Assembly (NCBI GenBank): GCA_963664675.2
Contig: CAXXLB010000009.1
Location: 186,001-250,000, forward strand
Length of the DNA: 64,000 nucleotides
Source of the DNA: JASGMR01 sp963664675
Lineage (GTDB): Bacteria > Thermotogota > Thermotogae > Petrotogales > Kosmotogaceae
Direction of reading: 5' to 3'
The position numbers and the translations under genes were made by a program. Below are positions 55,425-64,000 of this stretch, piece after piece (the stretch's first letter is position 1; each line of letters opens with the position of its first letter). The notes beneath the pieces are model-generated. The model had not been told where the DNA came from. It saw nothing but the letters and a program-made list of their open reading frames with translations, and did no database searches.

Positions 55425-56356
55425 TTCAACACCTTCCCTGTGAATTTTTTATATATTTCTTTTATATCCGGTATTCTTTCTTCTTTGTTCTCAGAAGATA
55501 ATTTAAATGCCGAAACACAGCTGCCAATCAAAGTTGATTCAAATATATCATAACCATTCAATATACCGTAATACACTCCGGCCCATAATGCATCTCCTGC
55601 ACCGGTAGTATCATATACTTTTTCGACCACCGAATTTATTTTTATAAAATTTTTGCCATCCGAAACCAGCGCACCATCTCTTCCCATCGTCAGAATTACA
55701 TATTTTGCCCCACATTCATGATATTTCAAAATATATTCATGCGGAAACATCTTTCCGAAAAGGTGAAAAGAATCATCTTCAGACGGTTTAACAAGATAAA
55801 TATCTTTGAGAATATTTTTAATATAGTTTATACCGTCATGATTCACTTCCCAGAGTTTTTCCCTGTAATTAGGATCAAAAGCTATCTTTACACCTTTGCT
55901 TTTTGCCTTTTTTATTATCTTTTCAACAGTATTCCTTGCCGGATTACGGGATATCGGCCAACTACTGAAATGAACAATTGATACTTCTTCGAGAATTCTA
56001 TCCAATTTTTCATCATATTCAAGGTAAAAATCGGATCCCCTGATAGTGAAAAAATCAGGATTACCTGTACTTTTATTAATGAATACCATTGATGTATTTC
56101 TTTCATAATCTTTTTGCATCAGAGAAATATCGACGTTTCTTTCACTCAATCGTCTTTTAAATTCTTCTCCAAATGGATCGTTCCCAACTCTTGTAAACAA
56201 ATATGCTTTAAGTCCCATATCGGCAATGTTTCTTGCTATATTTCCTGGTGAACCACCATAAGAAAGGTTGAACGTTCTTGCATCTTTTAATTTTGTATCG
56301 TAATCAATGGTAATAAGATCCAAAACGAGTTCCCCGACTACTAAAATCCCCTTCAT
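55421..56356 (-). CDS. PfkB-family sugar kinase (fructokinase-like)
   Basis: 311 residues from the ATG at 56356, which overlaps the PepC stop codon (ATGA). N-terminal GELVLDLI and GGSPGNIARNIADMG and C-terminal DTTGAGDALWAGVYYG (catalytic Asp) are the two PfkB signatures. The pairing with a sucrose-phosphate-synthase-like gene suggests fructose phosphorylation, either to feed synthesis or to recover fructose from the disaccharide. Other ribokinase-family substrates are possible. Confidence 0.85.
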   Translation of the reverse strand: MKGILVVGELVLDLITIDYDTKLKDARTFNLSYGGSPGNIARNIADMGLKAYLFTRVGNDPFGEEFKRRLSERNVDISLMQKDYERNTSMVFINKSTGNPDFFTIRGSDFYLEYDEKLDRILEEVSIVHFSSWPISRNPARNTVEKIIKKAKSKGVKIAFDPNYREKLWEVNHDGINYIKNILKDIYLVKPSEDDSFHLFGKMFPHEYILKYHECGAKYVILTMGRDGALVSDGKNFIKINSVVEKVYDTTGAGDALWAGVYYGILNGYDIFESTLIGSCVSAFKLSSENKEERIPDIKEIYKKFTGKVLK

Positions 56357-57693
56357 TCTTTCGCTAAAGCCCCCATAGGATCCCATGGATCTAAAATTAC
56401 TGGTTCTTTACCCAGAAGTTTTACAATCTCTGTATCAACATATTTCTTCTCAACGGCAATTTCGTACATAAATTCATCGAACCATTTATCGGTCATCAAA
56501 AAATACCCTTTATCACCAGGTTTTTCACTCCAGCTGTTTTCAACTCTCCACTTCACCGGATTGCCCTCGTCATCGAGATCTACACCAGTGAAAACCATGG
56601 CATGTGTCATCACGCTCTGGCCATAATCGAGTCTTTCGGCTTTATTGGAATTAAAGTCTTCGCCATAAAGAAGTTCGTAATCGAATATCCTGGTACTCAT
56701 CACTCCTATATCTCTTTCAAGCCACTTTCCAACATCACATCCAAACCAAACATGTTTACCATCTTTGATCATTTGTATCGTCGCTTTTTTGAAAACGGAA
56801 ATATCTACATTCACATATTTTATAATACTTCCTTCGATAACATTTCCTAAAAATTCAACTGTATACAATTCATTAAACGGCTTATCTTCTGTTGGAGCGT
56901 TTATTAAGCAAATCATTGAATCCAGATCAAAATTTACAAACTTTTTGAAAAATTCTTTCGGTGTTATAATTCCTTCTCTATAAAAAGCACCATCTGTGTT
57001 TTCCCATTGCCACAAAAACTTTTTTGGAGGTTCACCAAGATGAATAACCAGCATTTTATAAATTTGATTCAACATTTCACCTTTCATTTCTCTCAGTTCA
57101 TCTGTAGTTTTTCCGGAATTGTAATTCTTTTTCAGAGTTGCAGCATATTCACGCAGCTTCAAAGTTACCAGGCTATTCATTACTCTGGTATTACTACTAC
57201 TTTCTGTTTCGGGCATAAAACTTTTCGGTACAACTCCATATTTCTTCACCAGGTTGACAAACATATCCCACTGTCCACCATCCTGTATCGGATTCTGAAG
57301 AAGGTACATAAAAATCCTGCTCTGAATGGGTTTTTCGATAATAGAAATAACACTTTCCAAAAAATAATTAACTTTTTCAAACTTATCCCAGAACATCAGA
57401 TAGTTTTGAGACAGTTCAAAATCTTTTATCTTATATTTTTTTATAACTTCATTTCTTAAAACATTCGTGCCGGCAAATAACCAGCATCTGCCACTATTTT
57501 CCTGAGACAGTATTTTGTTTTCTTCAAGTCTGTTGGAATAAACATTATTCAATTCCGCAAGATATTTCCTATTCAATACAACTTGAGCAATTGGGTTTTT
57601 TGTCACGGCATTCATAGCCAGAACATTTTTTTTCTCATCATAAAAACTTTTTGAGTAATTATCAATATCAATTTTAGTTATATTTACGTTCAA
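56353..57693 (-). CDS. pepC: Aminopeptidase C / bleomycin hydrolase family (C1B)
   Basis: 446 residues. The catalytic Cys is in QENSGRCWLFAGTN (Cys 70), the His in SVMTHAMVFTGVD and the Asn in WRVENSWSEKPGDKG, the complete papain-like triad of the C1B family. Length and the absence of a signal peptide fit the hexameric cytoplasmic enzyme that removes N-terminal residues from peptides. The extreme C-terminus (GALAKE) is close to the self-compartmentalising tail of the family. It begins the minus-strand unit with the PfkB kinase and glycosyltransferase. Confidence 0.9.
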   Translation of the reverse strand: MNVNITKIDIDNYSKSFYDEKKNVLAMNAVTKNPIAQVVLNRKYLAELNNVYSNRLEENKILSQENSGRCWLFAGTNVLRNEVIKKYKIKDFELSQNYLMFWDKFEKVNYFLESVISIIEKPIQSRIFMYLLQNPIQDGGQWDMFVNLVKKYGVVPKSFMPETESSSNTRVMNSLVTLKLREYAATLKKNYNSGKTTDELREMKGEMLNQIYKMLVIHLGEPPKKFLWQWENTDGAFYREGIITPKEFFKKFVNFDLDSMICLINAPTEDKPFNELYTVEFLGNVIEGSIIKYVNVDISVFKKATIQMIKDGKHVWFGCDVGKWLERDIGVMSTRIFDYELLYGEDFNSNKAERLDYGQSVMTHAMVFTGVDLDDEGNPVKWRVENSWSEKPGDKGYFLMTDKWFDEFMYEIAVEKKYVDTEIVKLLGKEPVILDPWDPMGALAKE

Positions 57694-57878
57694 ATTTATT
57701 CCCCCTTTTCATATATTTTATCATAATATCAATATAATACTTAAAGCTGAAATACTTGCTAAACTTCAATGAGAATGATTTTCACATGAATTACGATTAA
57801 AAGGGATAACGGTATCTTTATTTTTTATGGTTATATCCTATTTAATAAATTAAAAAATGAACTCTCGTATATAAAAAC

Positions 57879-57902
57879 AAAAACCCCAATAATGGGGTTT
57901 TT
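57879..57902 (-). terminator. Terminator of the first cold-shock gene
   Basis: AAAAACCCC (57879-57887) and GGGGTTTTT (57894-57902) pair perfectly with a six-base loop, T-rich on the minus strand. The rest of the 274-base gap 57694-57967 contains nothing clear. Confidence 0.85.
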
Positions 57903-57967
57903 GCAATCTTGCAATTCCAGTGAACTTTATATGAAGTATGAATATTGGAATCGTTCAATAAATAAAA

Positions 57968-58168
57968 TTAATCAAGAGGTTCAACATTAACAGCTTGAGG
58001 ACCTTTTTGGCCTTCAACAACTTCAAAAGATACTTTTTGCTCTTCATTTAATGTTTTGAAACCATCTGATACTATACCAGAATAGTGAACAAATACGTCG
58101 CCACCTTCGTCCGAAGTGATAAATCCATAACCCTTGTTAGCATTGAACCATTTTACTTTACCTGTCAT
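57968..58168 (-). CDS. Cold-shock protein (CspA family)
   Basis: 66 residues from the ATG at 58168 (AGGAGG seven bases upstream). The RNA-binding motifs KGYGFITSDEG and DVFVHYSGI are intact; the second has Tyr where most have Phe. It binds single-stranded RNA as a chaperone. The 5' untranslated region is about 80 bases and begins with a hairpin just after the predicted -10 box. It is a single-gene unit with its own terminator and is closely related to the next gene. Confidence 0.95.
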   Translation of the reverse strand: MTGKVKWFNANKGYGFITSDEGGDVFVHYSGIVSDGFKTLNEEQKVSFEVVEGQKGPQAVNVEPLD

Positions 58169-58225
58169 TAATTTCCTCCTAAAAATTCCTCGCTCGTACA
58201 TAGTAAGCAAGTTGCATATCCTAAA

Positions 58226-58256
58226 ATTGTTCCCTTTGAACAATCACCTTATAATA
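58226..58256 (-). promoter_or_regulatory. -10 region and 5' hairpin of the first cold-shock gene
   Basis: On the minus strand a -10 box (TATTAT, plus 58251-58256) is followed seven bases later by ATTGTTC and GAACAAT (plus 58226-58244), a seven-base stem with a five-base loop. The transcript would begin with this hairpin. Confidence 0.45.
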
Positions 58257-58380
58257 TACCAAAATATATATAAAGTTATGTAACGCATACAATAAAATTT
58301 AATGTCTTTTGCTCACATTATTAATTATATTTTAAATTCTTATTGAATTAAAAAATATTTTCATTATAAGCATTTAAATA

Positions 58381-58408
58381 AAAAGCCCCATTATGATATG
58401 GGGCTTTT
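58381..58408 (-). terminator. Terminator of the second cold-shock gene
   Basis: AAAAGCCCCAT (58381-58391) and ATGGGGCTTTT (58398-58408) pair perfectly over eleven bases. Confidence 0.85.
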
Positions 58409-58458
58409 ATTGCAGGAATTCCATTATTTATATATAAAAGTTTATTATGGAATCGCAA

Positions 58459-58662
58459 TCACTCCTCGATAAGCTCTACCTTAACAGCTTGCGGTCCCTT
58501 TTCACCATCGATAATTTCGAAGGAAACTCTCTGATCTTCATTCAATGTTTTATAACCATCTACAAGTATTCCTGAAAAGTGGACAAATACATCATTACCC
58601 TCATCAGTTGTTATAAACCCATACCCCTTTTTAGCATTGAACCATTTTACTTTTCCTTTCAT
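58459..58662 (-). CDS. Cold-shock protein (CspA family)
   Basis: 67 residues from the ATG at 58662, behind GGGAGG. RNA-binding motifs KKGYGFITTDEG and DVFVHFSGI are complete. It is a close paralogue of the upstream-numbered cold-shock gene (same length and ending pattern GPQAVKVE versus GPQAVNVE), so this is a tandem duplication. A perfect hairpin stands at the start of its predicted transcript. Expression is likely controlled through the 5' region, as in other csp genes. Confidence 0.95.
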   Translation of the reverse strand: MKGKVKWFNAKKGYGFITTDEGNDVFVHFSGILVDGYKTLNEDQRVSFEIIDGEKGPQAVKVELIEE

Positions 58663-58714
58663 TTGTTCCTCCCAATAAATCTTTATGCACCATTTGCATA
58701 CAGTTGAATTAACA

Positions 58715-58747
58715 CTTAGTTGCGCAACACGCAACTAAGATATAATA
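58715..58747 (-). promoter_or_regulatory. -10 region and 5' hairpin of the second cold-shock gene
   Basis: CTTAGTTGCG and CGCAACTAAG (58715-58724 and 58730-58739) form a perfect ten-base stem with a five-base loop. A -10 box (TATTAT on the minus strand, plus 58742-58747) lies directly before it, so the hairpin would be at the 5' end of the mRNA. It could instead be an operator. Confidence 0.5.
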
Positions 58748-58798
58748 TATCAGAATAAAATTTAAATTCTGTAACGTAATAGATAAATTTCATTTTCT

Positions 58799-59857
58799 TT
58801 ATTTTATCTGAATATTATCCGTATGCATTACAACTTTACTACATGAATGGCCTAATTTATTTTCAATCTGATTGCTTTTAAGTCCTTTAATAAGTTCCAA
58901 TTCTTTAGAACTGAAATTAATAATTCCTCTTCCGATAGGTTTATTCTCTATTAAAATATCAACAATATCCCCTTCGTTGAAGGAACCTGTCACACTTATA
59001 ACTCCTATTGCAAGAACACTTTTTCCAGTTTTTAAAGCTCTTTCGGCACCCTTATTGAGATATATCTTACCCTTTGATTTTGTCAAAAACCCTATCCAAC
59101 TTTTTCTTGCTTTTGGTTGCTCTTCAGGTAAAAAAACCGTTCCTGCATAACCAGTGGAAAGAAATTCGTTTATATTCTCGAATTCTTTCCCGTTGCATAT
59201 GCAGGCTCTTACACCATTTTTAGAAGCATTGTGGGCTGCATTAATCTTTGAAGTAATTCCCCCAGAACCCCAGCTAGTGGAGTTGAAAACCTTTAAATTA
59301 ATTCCTTCTTGATATTCCTTAATTAAAGACCCATCCTCCGCGATCACTCCATCGCAGGAAGTTAATAAAATAAGATAATCAGCAGCCCAACCAATAGCAA
59401 ACATTGAAGCTAAAATATCATTGTCACCAAATTTGATCTCTTCGGTGGCTATCGTGTCGTTCTCATTAATTATAGGAATTATTTTCATCTGAGTCAAGCC
59501 TATCATAGTGTTGCGAAAGTTAAGAAATCTTTTTCTATCACTAAAGTCATCTCTTGTTAACAATATTTGCGCTACTTTTATATTGTAAAGGTCAAAAACA
59601 TTTTCGTATATTTTTACAATTTGAATCTGTCCTGCGGAACACAGAGCCTGTTTTATATATAGATCACTTTTATTTATTTTCTCTTTAAGATATCCGTAAC
59701 CCGCCGCTTTGGAGCCAGAGGTAACGAGTACTACGTTATTTCCCGTCATAAAAATTTGTGATACCACTCTACAAAGTTCAGCGATATATTTTTTATTAAT
59801 CTCTCCATCTCTATCAACTAAAAGATTGCTCCCGATTTTTATTACAACTTTACTCAT
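58799..59857 (-). CDS. proB: Glutamate 5-kinase
   Basis: 352 residues. Amino-acid kinase motifs VVIKIGSNLL, VLVTSGSKAAG, IINENDT, KFGDNDILAS and GSGGITSKINAA are in order, followed by a C-terminal PUA domain (residues about 265-352). It phosphorylates glutamate, the first step of proline synthesis, and is normally feedback-inhibited by proline. It follows proA without a gap. The family usually has SGA rather than SGS in the second motif, a small difference. Confidence 0.93.
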   Translation of the reverse strand: MSKVVIKIGSNLLVDRDGEINKKYIAELCRVVSQIFMTGNNVVLVTSGSKAAGYGYLKEKINKSDLYIKQALCSAGQIQIVKIYENVFDLYNIKVAQILLTRDDFSDRKRFLNFRNTMIGLTQMKIIPIINENDTIATEEIKFGDNDILASMFAIGWAADYLILLTSCDGVIAEDGSLIKEYQEGINLKVFNSTSWGSGGITSKINAAHNASKNGVRACICNGKEFENINEFLSTGYAGTVFLPEEQPKARKSWIGFLTKSKGKIYLNKGAERALKTGKSVLAIGVISVTGSFNEGDIVDILIENKPIGRGIINFSSKELELIKGLKSNQIENKLGHSCSKVVMHTDNIQIK

Positions 59858-61099
59858 TTACGGCCTCGTTTGATAATCGCCCGTAACAATATATTTATAT
59901 GTTGTGAGTTCTTCTAATCCAACGGGTCCTCTTGCATGAAGCTTTTGAGTGCTTATTCCTATTTCACCACCAAATCCAAATTTCCCGCCATCGGTGAATC
60001 TCGTAGACGCATTCACATAAAGGGCGGCAGAATCAATTGAATTGACAAATATTTTCGCATTGAAATAATTCTCCGTAAGAATTGATTCCGAGTGGTTTGA
60101 TGAATATTTATTTATATGATCTATGGCATCCTGAACACTATCAACGATTTTTATTCCCAAAATTAAATCAAGGTATTCTTTCTTCCAGTCATCTTCCTGA
60201 GCTTCCTCTACAACTATATATTTAATAGTTCTCTCGCATCCCTTTAAAAGAACATTCTTATCATCCATTCTTTTTTTCAATAATGGAAGAAATTTTCCGG
60301 CAATTTTTTCATGAATCAAAACTTTTTCAACCGCATTACAAGTCCCCGGCCTCTGCGTTTTTGCATTATCAATAATTTCTATGGCTTTACTCAGATCTGC
60401 AGTTTCATCTACAAAAATATGGCAGTTTCCAACCCCCGTTTCCAGAACAGGTACTGTAGAATTGTTTGCGACCATTTTTATCAACGAACTCCCTCCCCTT
60501 GGAATAATAAGAGAGAGATATTCATTCATTTTCAACATCTCAGAAACTCTATCACGCGAAGTATCCAACACATATTCTATGGAATTTTCGGGTACAGCCG
60601 TTTCTTTTAAACCCGCTTTTATAAATTTTACCAAACAAGTATTTGAATTATAGGCGTCTGAACCGCCTCTGAGAAGAACGGTATTTCCAGCTTTCATAGC
60701 TATTATATATGCCTCTAAGGTGACATTCGGTCTCGATTCATATATTATACCTATTGATCCAATCGGAACTCTTATTTTCGATATTCTCAATCCGTCTTCC
60801 TGAAGCCAGGATGTCAGAATTTCACCCACCGGGTCATCTAAAGCGGCAACTTTTTTGCACGCCTGGGCCATTTCTAAAATTCTCTTTTCTGTGAGCAATA
60901 ATCTATCTATCAAAGAGCGTTTTATACCTTTTTTTTCAGCATTTTCAACATCTATTCTATTCGCTTTTAAAATTTCTTCTTTATTATTCAAAATTGATTC
61001 TGAAATCTTCAACAACGCTTTATTCTTATCTTCATTTGTGAGTTTCATCAATATTAAACTGGATTCTTTCACTTTTTTTGCCTGAGTAGTTATGTTCAA
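59858..61099 (-). CDS. proA: Glutamate-5-semialdehyde dehydrogenase
   Basis: 413 residues, normal length. The catalytic Cys lies in TQRPGTCNAVEKVL, and NVTLEAYIIAMKAGNTVLLRGG and the C-terminal FGFGGEIGISTQKLHARGPV are family signatures. It reduces glutamyl-5-phosphate with NADPH, the second step of proline synthesis. It directly joins proB and lies six bases after proC, so proC-proA-proB form one transcript. Confidence 0.95.
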   Translation of the reverse strand: MNITTQAKKVKESSLILMKLTNEDKNKALLKISESILNNKEEILKANRIDVENAEKKGIKRSLIDRLLLTEKRILEMAQACKKVAALDDPVGEILTSWLQEDGLRISKIRVPIGSIGIIYESRPNVTLEAYIIAMKAGNTVLLRGGSDAYNSNTCLVKFIKAGLKETAVPENSIEYVLDTSRDRVSEMLKMNEYLSLIIPRGGSSLIKMVANNSTVPVLETGVGNCHIFVDETADLSKAIEIIDNAKTQRPGTCNAVEKVLIHEKIAGKFLPLLKKRMDDKNVLLKGCERTIKYIVVEEAQEDDWKKEYLDLILGIKIVDSVQDAIDHINKYSSNHSESILTENYFNAKIFVNSIDSAALYVNASTRFTDGGKFGFGGEIGISTQKLHARGPVGLEELTTYKYIVTGDYQTRP

Positions 61100-61105
61100 G
61101 AATTG

Positions 61106-61909
61106 TCACTCCTTGTAAGTATCATAGAATTCTTTGGCTTTATCGTAAGTGGTTATAAGAGCTTCTAAAATAGTTCCCCTTAAACCGTTTTTTTCCATAA
61201 AATATATACCTTCTATCGTTGTTCCCGCAGGCGAAGTAACTGTATTCTTGGCAATTCCAGGATGCATCCCGGTTTTTTTGATCAGCTTTGCCGAACCTAT
61301 TATGGTCTGCAACACCATTTCTTTCGACTTTTCGTATGAAAAACCCATTTTTATACCCGCATCTATCATTGATTCGATTATCACAAAAATAAAAGCCGGA
61401 TTGCTTCCGCAGAGAGCTGTCACGGCGGGAAAATCCCTCTCTTTTATCTGTGTAAATTTGCCAAGAGACGAAAGAATTTTTTTCATAATTTCAAGATCGT
61501 TTTTATTTATATCATCCGAAAGGCAATATAAAGTCAGTCCATCACCAACATACGCTGGAAGATTGGGCATTATAGTAATTATTTTATTCATACCTGAAAC
61601 ATGTTTAATCTTATGTATGTTGAATCCTGTTATTGGGCTTATGATCAATGCATCTTTATTCTGAGAACTCTTGAATTTTATCAAAACGTTTTCTGCATAC
61701 TGAGGTTTGACGCAGGGAATGATTACTTCAGAATTATTTATGACGTTTTCTTCTGTTTTACAAACGGTTACTCTCTCATCAGAATGATATTTCTTCGTTT
61801 TTTCCTTCTCCGGATCGAAAATATAGTAACAATTATCTCCATCTTCTTCCAATAATCTTTGAAGGAAAAGATCACCTATATTTCCAACTCCTAAAATTCC
61901 TATCTTCAT
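61106..61909 (-). CDS. proC: Pyrroline-5-carboxylate reductase
   Basis: 267 residues. The NADPH-binding loop GILGVGNIGDLF is at the N-terminus and the family signature VTSPAGTTIEGI lies near residue 222. It catalyses the last step of proline synthesis. Order proC-proA-proB gives the full path from glutamate. The gene follows the acetyltransferase gene by nine bases; AGGAGG precedes the ATG. Confidence 0.94.
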   Translation of the reverse strand: MKIGILGVGNIGDLFLQRLLEEDGDNCYYIFDPEKEKTKKYHSDERVTVCKTEENVINNSEVIIPCVKPQYAENVLIKFKSSQNKDALIISPITGFNIHKIKHVSGMNKIITIMPNLPAYVGDGLTLYCLSDDINKNDLEIMKKILSSLGKFTQIKERDFPAVTALCGSNPAFIFVIIESMIDAGIKMGFSYEKSKEMVLQTIIGSAKLIKKTGMHPGIAKNTVTSPAGTTIEGIYFMEKNGLRGTILEALITTYDKAKEFYDTYKE

Positions 61910-61918
61910 AATTCCTCC

Positions 61919-63112
61919 TTAAAAATGCTGGTTAATGAATGTTGTTTTTTTCTTAAAATCCTGATCAGAGTAGTTTTCATTCACCTTTATAAAATTCATT
62001 TTAATCAATTCCTCAAAATTTGTAAAACCAGATAGAACACTTGATAACTGTCCGATGGACAATTCTATTTCAGGATTTTCTTCGCTTTTCTTAATATATA
62101 ATACTCCATCATTTAATTCAATTACAAAAACTCCATTATTCCATTCACAATTTTTATCATTTATCTTGATAACGAGGGAAAAATTTTCACCATCGACTCT
62201 CAATCCATTTAGACCAATTAAGTTTACAATTCTTATCATCGGAGTTTCTATAATTTTTCTTTTAACAAAATTATAATTCTTTACATATGGCCACAAAACG
62301 AAATCGAGAGGGGCAATAAGAATAATTTTATCAAATTGAAGAGAAAGCCCTTTGAATATTTTAAAAATCATTTTTTTTACTTCTTCATTTTTATAGACGA
62401 ATTCTCTTACAGTTAAAGATCCTTCTCCATCACTCACTTTTTGACCGTAGATAATATAACCCTGAACTTCACCTTCATTTTTAAATAGAATTAATTTTTT
62501 TGAAACATCATTGGGCATCCAGAGTGTAAATTCTCTTTTCCAGTGTTCTTTATTTCTGGCTATGAAATTATATTTATCTGCGGTTAAATAATTCAATTCT
62601 TCGATTAGTTTTTCATCAATTTCATCGATATTGGAATATTCTATAATCTCATATCCATCGCTTTTCAATTCAAAATCTTTAATTTCTCCGGACGGAACGA
62701 TAAATTCTTTTCTTTCATCAAAAATTTCATATCCAAATTTTCTGTAAAAAGTCGCGCTGAAGGGATAAAGAACAGAAACGGGAATATTCTCACTGGTCAA
62801 TAATTCAAAAGTTTTTTCCATCAAAAACTTTATTCCACCTTTGCCTCTATAAATGGAAGAAGAGCAAACGTTACCTATTCCACCCATCTTTATAACTGAA
62901 TTTCTGAAGTTCATCTCTGTCTTAAGAATTATTAGAGAAGAAATCATTTTATCATTTTCAAAAGCTCCGAGTTTTATAACCGTATCATCTTTCAAAACAT
63001 CTTTCAGGTGTTCCGATACAGGAACGGAAATATCCCTTGAAACTGTAAAAGAAAAACTATTTAATTTATAAAATTCATCATAATCATCTATATTTAAAAA
63101 TTTTAATTTCAA
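61919..63112 (-). CDS. Eis-like GNAT acetyltransferase
   Basis: 397 residues. An N-terminal GNAT domain with acetyl-CoA loop IYRGKGGIKFLME near residue 88 and SVLYPFSATFYRKFGYEIFD is followed by a second GNAT-like region and a C-terminal SCP2-like domain ending near the carboxyl terminus, the layout of the Eis (enhanced intracellular survival) family. These enzymes acetylate amines of varied substrates. The natural substrate here is unknown. It lies between a PepV-type dipeptidase and proC in one minus-strand series. Confidence 0.8.
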   Translation of the reverse strand: MKLKFLNIDDYDEFYKLNSFSFTVSRDISVPVSEHLKDVLKDDTVIKLGAFENDKMISSLIILKTEMNFRNSVIKMGGIGNVCSSSIYRGKGGIKFLMEKTFELLTSENIPVSVLYPFSATFYRKFGYEIFDERKEFIVPSGEIKDFELKSDGYEIIEYSNIDEIDEKLIEELNYLTADKYNFIARNKEHWKREFTLWMPNDVSKKLILFKNEGEVQGYIIYGQKVSDGEGSLTVREFVYKNEEVKKMIFKIFKGLSLQFDKIILIAPLDFVLWPYVKNYNFVKRKIIETPMIRIVNLIGLNGLRVDGENFSLVIKINDKNCEWNNGVFVIELNDGVLYIKKSEENPEIELSIGQLSSVLSGFTNFEELIKMNFIKVNENYSDQDFKKKTTFINQHF

Positions 63113-63121
63113 TATTCTTAC

Positions 63122-64000
63122 CTACTTCAATACCCTGTAAAGAAGCTGGGCATAAATTCTCGCGGCTATCATCAATTTGTCAATCTCTACGTATTCATCG
63201 GGCTTATGCGCAATATCCTCGTCATCGGGGAAGCAAATTCCAAATGCAACGGCATTTTTCACCGCTCTTGCATATGTTCCACCACCAATGGAAAATGGTT
63301 CGGAATCAAGCCCGGTCATTTCTTCATACACTTCTCTTAACAGAACAATGAGATCACTGTCCGGCGATACATACAAAGGTTCCCTATGATGCGATCCTTC
63401 GACTTCTATACCCTTAAGAGCTTCTTTTATTTGTGAATTTATCATTTTCTCATTAAAAAATATCGGATATCTTATGTTTATTACATATTCAAGTTCATTA
63501 TTTTTCAACTTCAAAGTTCCGGAATTAACCGTTAAAGGACCGGAAGTTTTGTCAGAACCAGATATACCAAGAGACTTGCCATCCATCTCGTATCCTAGTT
63601 TTTTATTTATTGTTTTAAAATATGAATTCAGTTTATCACTTGAAAAATCCAAAGATGCCAACAAATGAACCATTGCAGCCAATGAACTTATCCCGAGATG
63701 CGGCATAGAACCGTGCGCAGATTTTCCTTTGAAATGAACGGTTATCTCGTTTCCCTTGATTTCATAATCTAAAATAGCTTCATTATCCGGTTTAAAATCC
63801 TTTATGATTTGAAGATCTTCATCGGAAAAATTCTCTACGGCGGCATATGAATCCATTGCAACCATATTTGGTGCCTCGCCGCAATTCAAAGATTTCAATT
63901 TCAAACCGCCTTTCCAGTCATCAATTTTTGATTTAAATGAATAATTGACGATACCTTTTTCGGCATTAATAATTGGAAATCCGGCATCAGGTGAAACTGA
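63122..64000 (-). CDS. pepV: PepV-type dipeptidase (M20), 5' end outside window
   Basis: The frame is open to the window edge, so the N-terminal part, with the first metal ligands, is missing; 292 residues are visible. SPDAGFPIINAEKGIVNY, the dimerisation domain (KGKSAHGSMPHLGISSLAAM) and the C-terminal SIGGGTYARA and DEDIAHKPDEYVEIDKL with the metal-binding His are typical of the PepV/Xaa-His dipeptidase branch. It hydrolyses dipeptides in the cytoplasm and may supply amino acids; a link to the proline genes downstream is positional. Confidence 0.9.
   Translation of the reverse strand, partial: SVSPDAGFPIINAEKGIVNYSFKSKIDDWKGGLKLKSLNCGEAPNMVAMDSYAAVENFSDEDLQIIKDFKPDNEAILDYEIKGNEITVHFKGKSAHGSMPHLGISSLAAMVHLLASLDFSSDKLNSYFKTINKKLGYEMDGKSLGISGSDKTSGPLTVNSGTLKLKNNELEYVINIRYPIFFNEKMINSQIKEALKGIEVEGSHHREPLYVSPDSDLIVLLREVYEEMTGLDSEPFSIGGGTYARAVKNAVAFGICFPDDEDIAHKPDEYVEIDKLMIAARIYAQLLYRVLK

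Noticed and set aside
1..64000. Insertion sequences, prophage, integrases, CRISPR arrays, tRNA or rRNA genes
   Set aside because: None of the expected proteins, repeats or conserved RNA sequences was seen on either strand.

Overview
The window is an AT-rich chromosomal segment (roughly one third G+C by eye) from what looks like a diderm, anaerobic member of the Thermotogota, probably a Petrotoga-like lineage. The reasons are: a thymidylate kinase - ClpC - RadA - DisA block without the ctsR/mcsAB genes expected in Firmicutes; solute-binding proteins with ordinary signal peptides rather than lipoboxes, which implies a periplasm; strong purine-rich ribosome sites; FeoAB and radical-SAM haem chemistry suited to anaerobic life; and sucrose-phosphate-synthase-like and C1B peptidase genes. 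No tRNA, rRNA, CRISPR array, transposon or phage gene was seen. The taxon is an inference.

Layout. 0-8 kb: the end of a TPR/GGDEF protein, then on the minus strand two two-component systems, one leading into an ABC-2 exporter and one preceded by a DUF4382 lipoprotein and an exported protein with a charged tail. 8-16 kb: a tiny Gly/Pro-rich secreted peptide, an O-methyltransferase, a possible small RNA, a second ABC-2 exporter and a heterodimeric ABC multidrug exporter with its TetR regulator. 16-34 kb: a metal region with a ferric-iron ABC importer, a ZinT-like protein, a MATE pump, a haem/iron importer with a HutW/ChuW-like radical SAM enzyme and flavodoxin, a DtxR regulator, and a feo operon with two FeoA proteins, a split FeoB and two secreted companions. 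Four transcription units here carry the same palindrome (core ATAGATATATCTAT) at or beside a sigma-A promoter, so they look like one regulon, probably controlled by the DtxR protein. 34.8-47.8 kb: a pilin-like cluster with four prepilin-like proteins, four proteins with a PilX-like N-terminus (three of them large) and a beta-rich lipoprotein; no assembly ATPase or platform gene is present. 47.8-54 kb: TrmN6-like methylase, Tmk, ClpC, RadA, DisA. 54-64 kb, minus strand: a sucrose-phosphate-synthase-like glycosyltransferase with a PfkB kinase and PepC, two cold-shock proteins, and a proline operon (proC-proA-proB) behind an Eis-like acetyltransferase and a PepV dipeptidase.

Sequence quality. 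At least thirteen single-base frame breaks fall in A/T homopolymers, in nine genes. In every case restoring one base rebuilds a full-length family member, and two of the genes are tmk and radA. I therefore treat these genes as probably intact with base-calling errors, and annotate the full spans.

The items most worth following up are the shared palindrome and its regulon, the pilin-like cluster whose three beta-rich PilX-like proteins end in Trp-Ser-Arg, two adjacent genes there that seem to start at AUC, and the haem import and cleavage operon.
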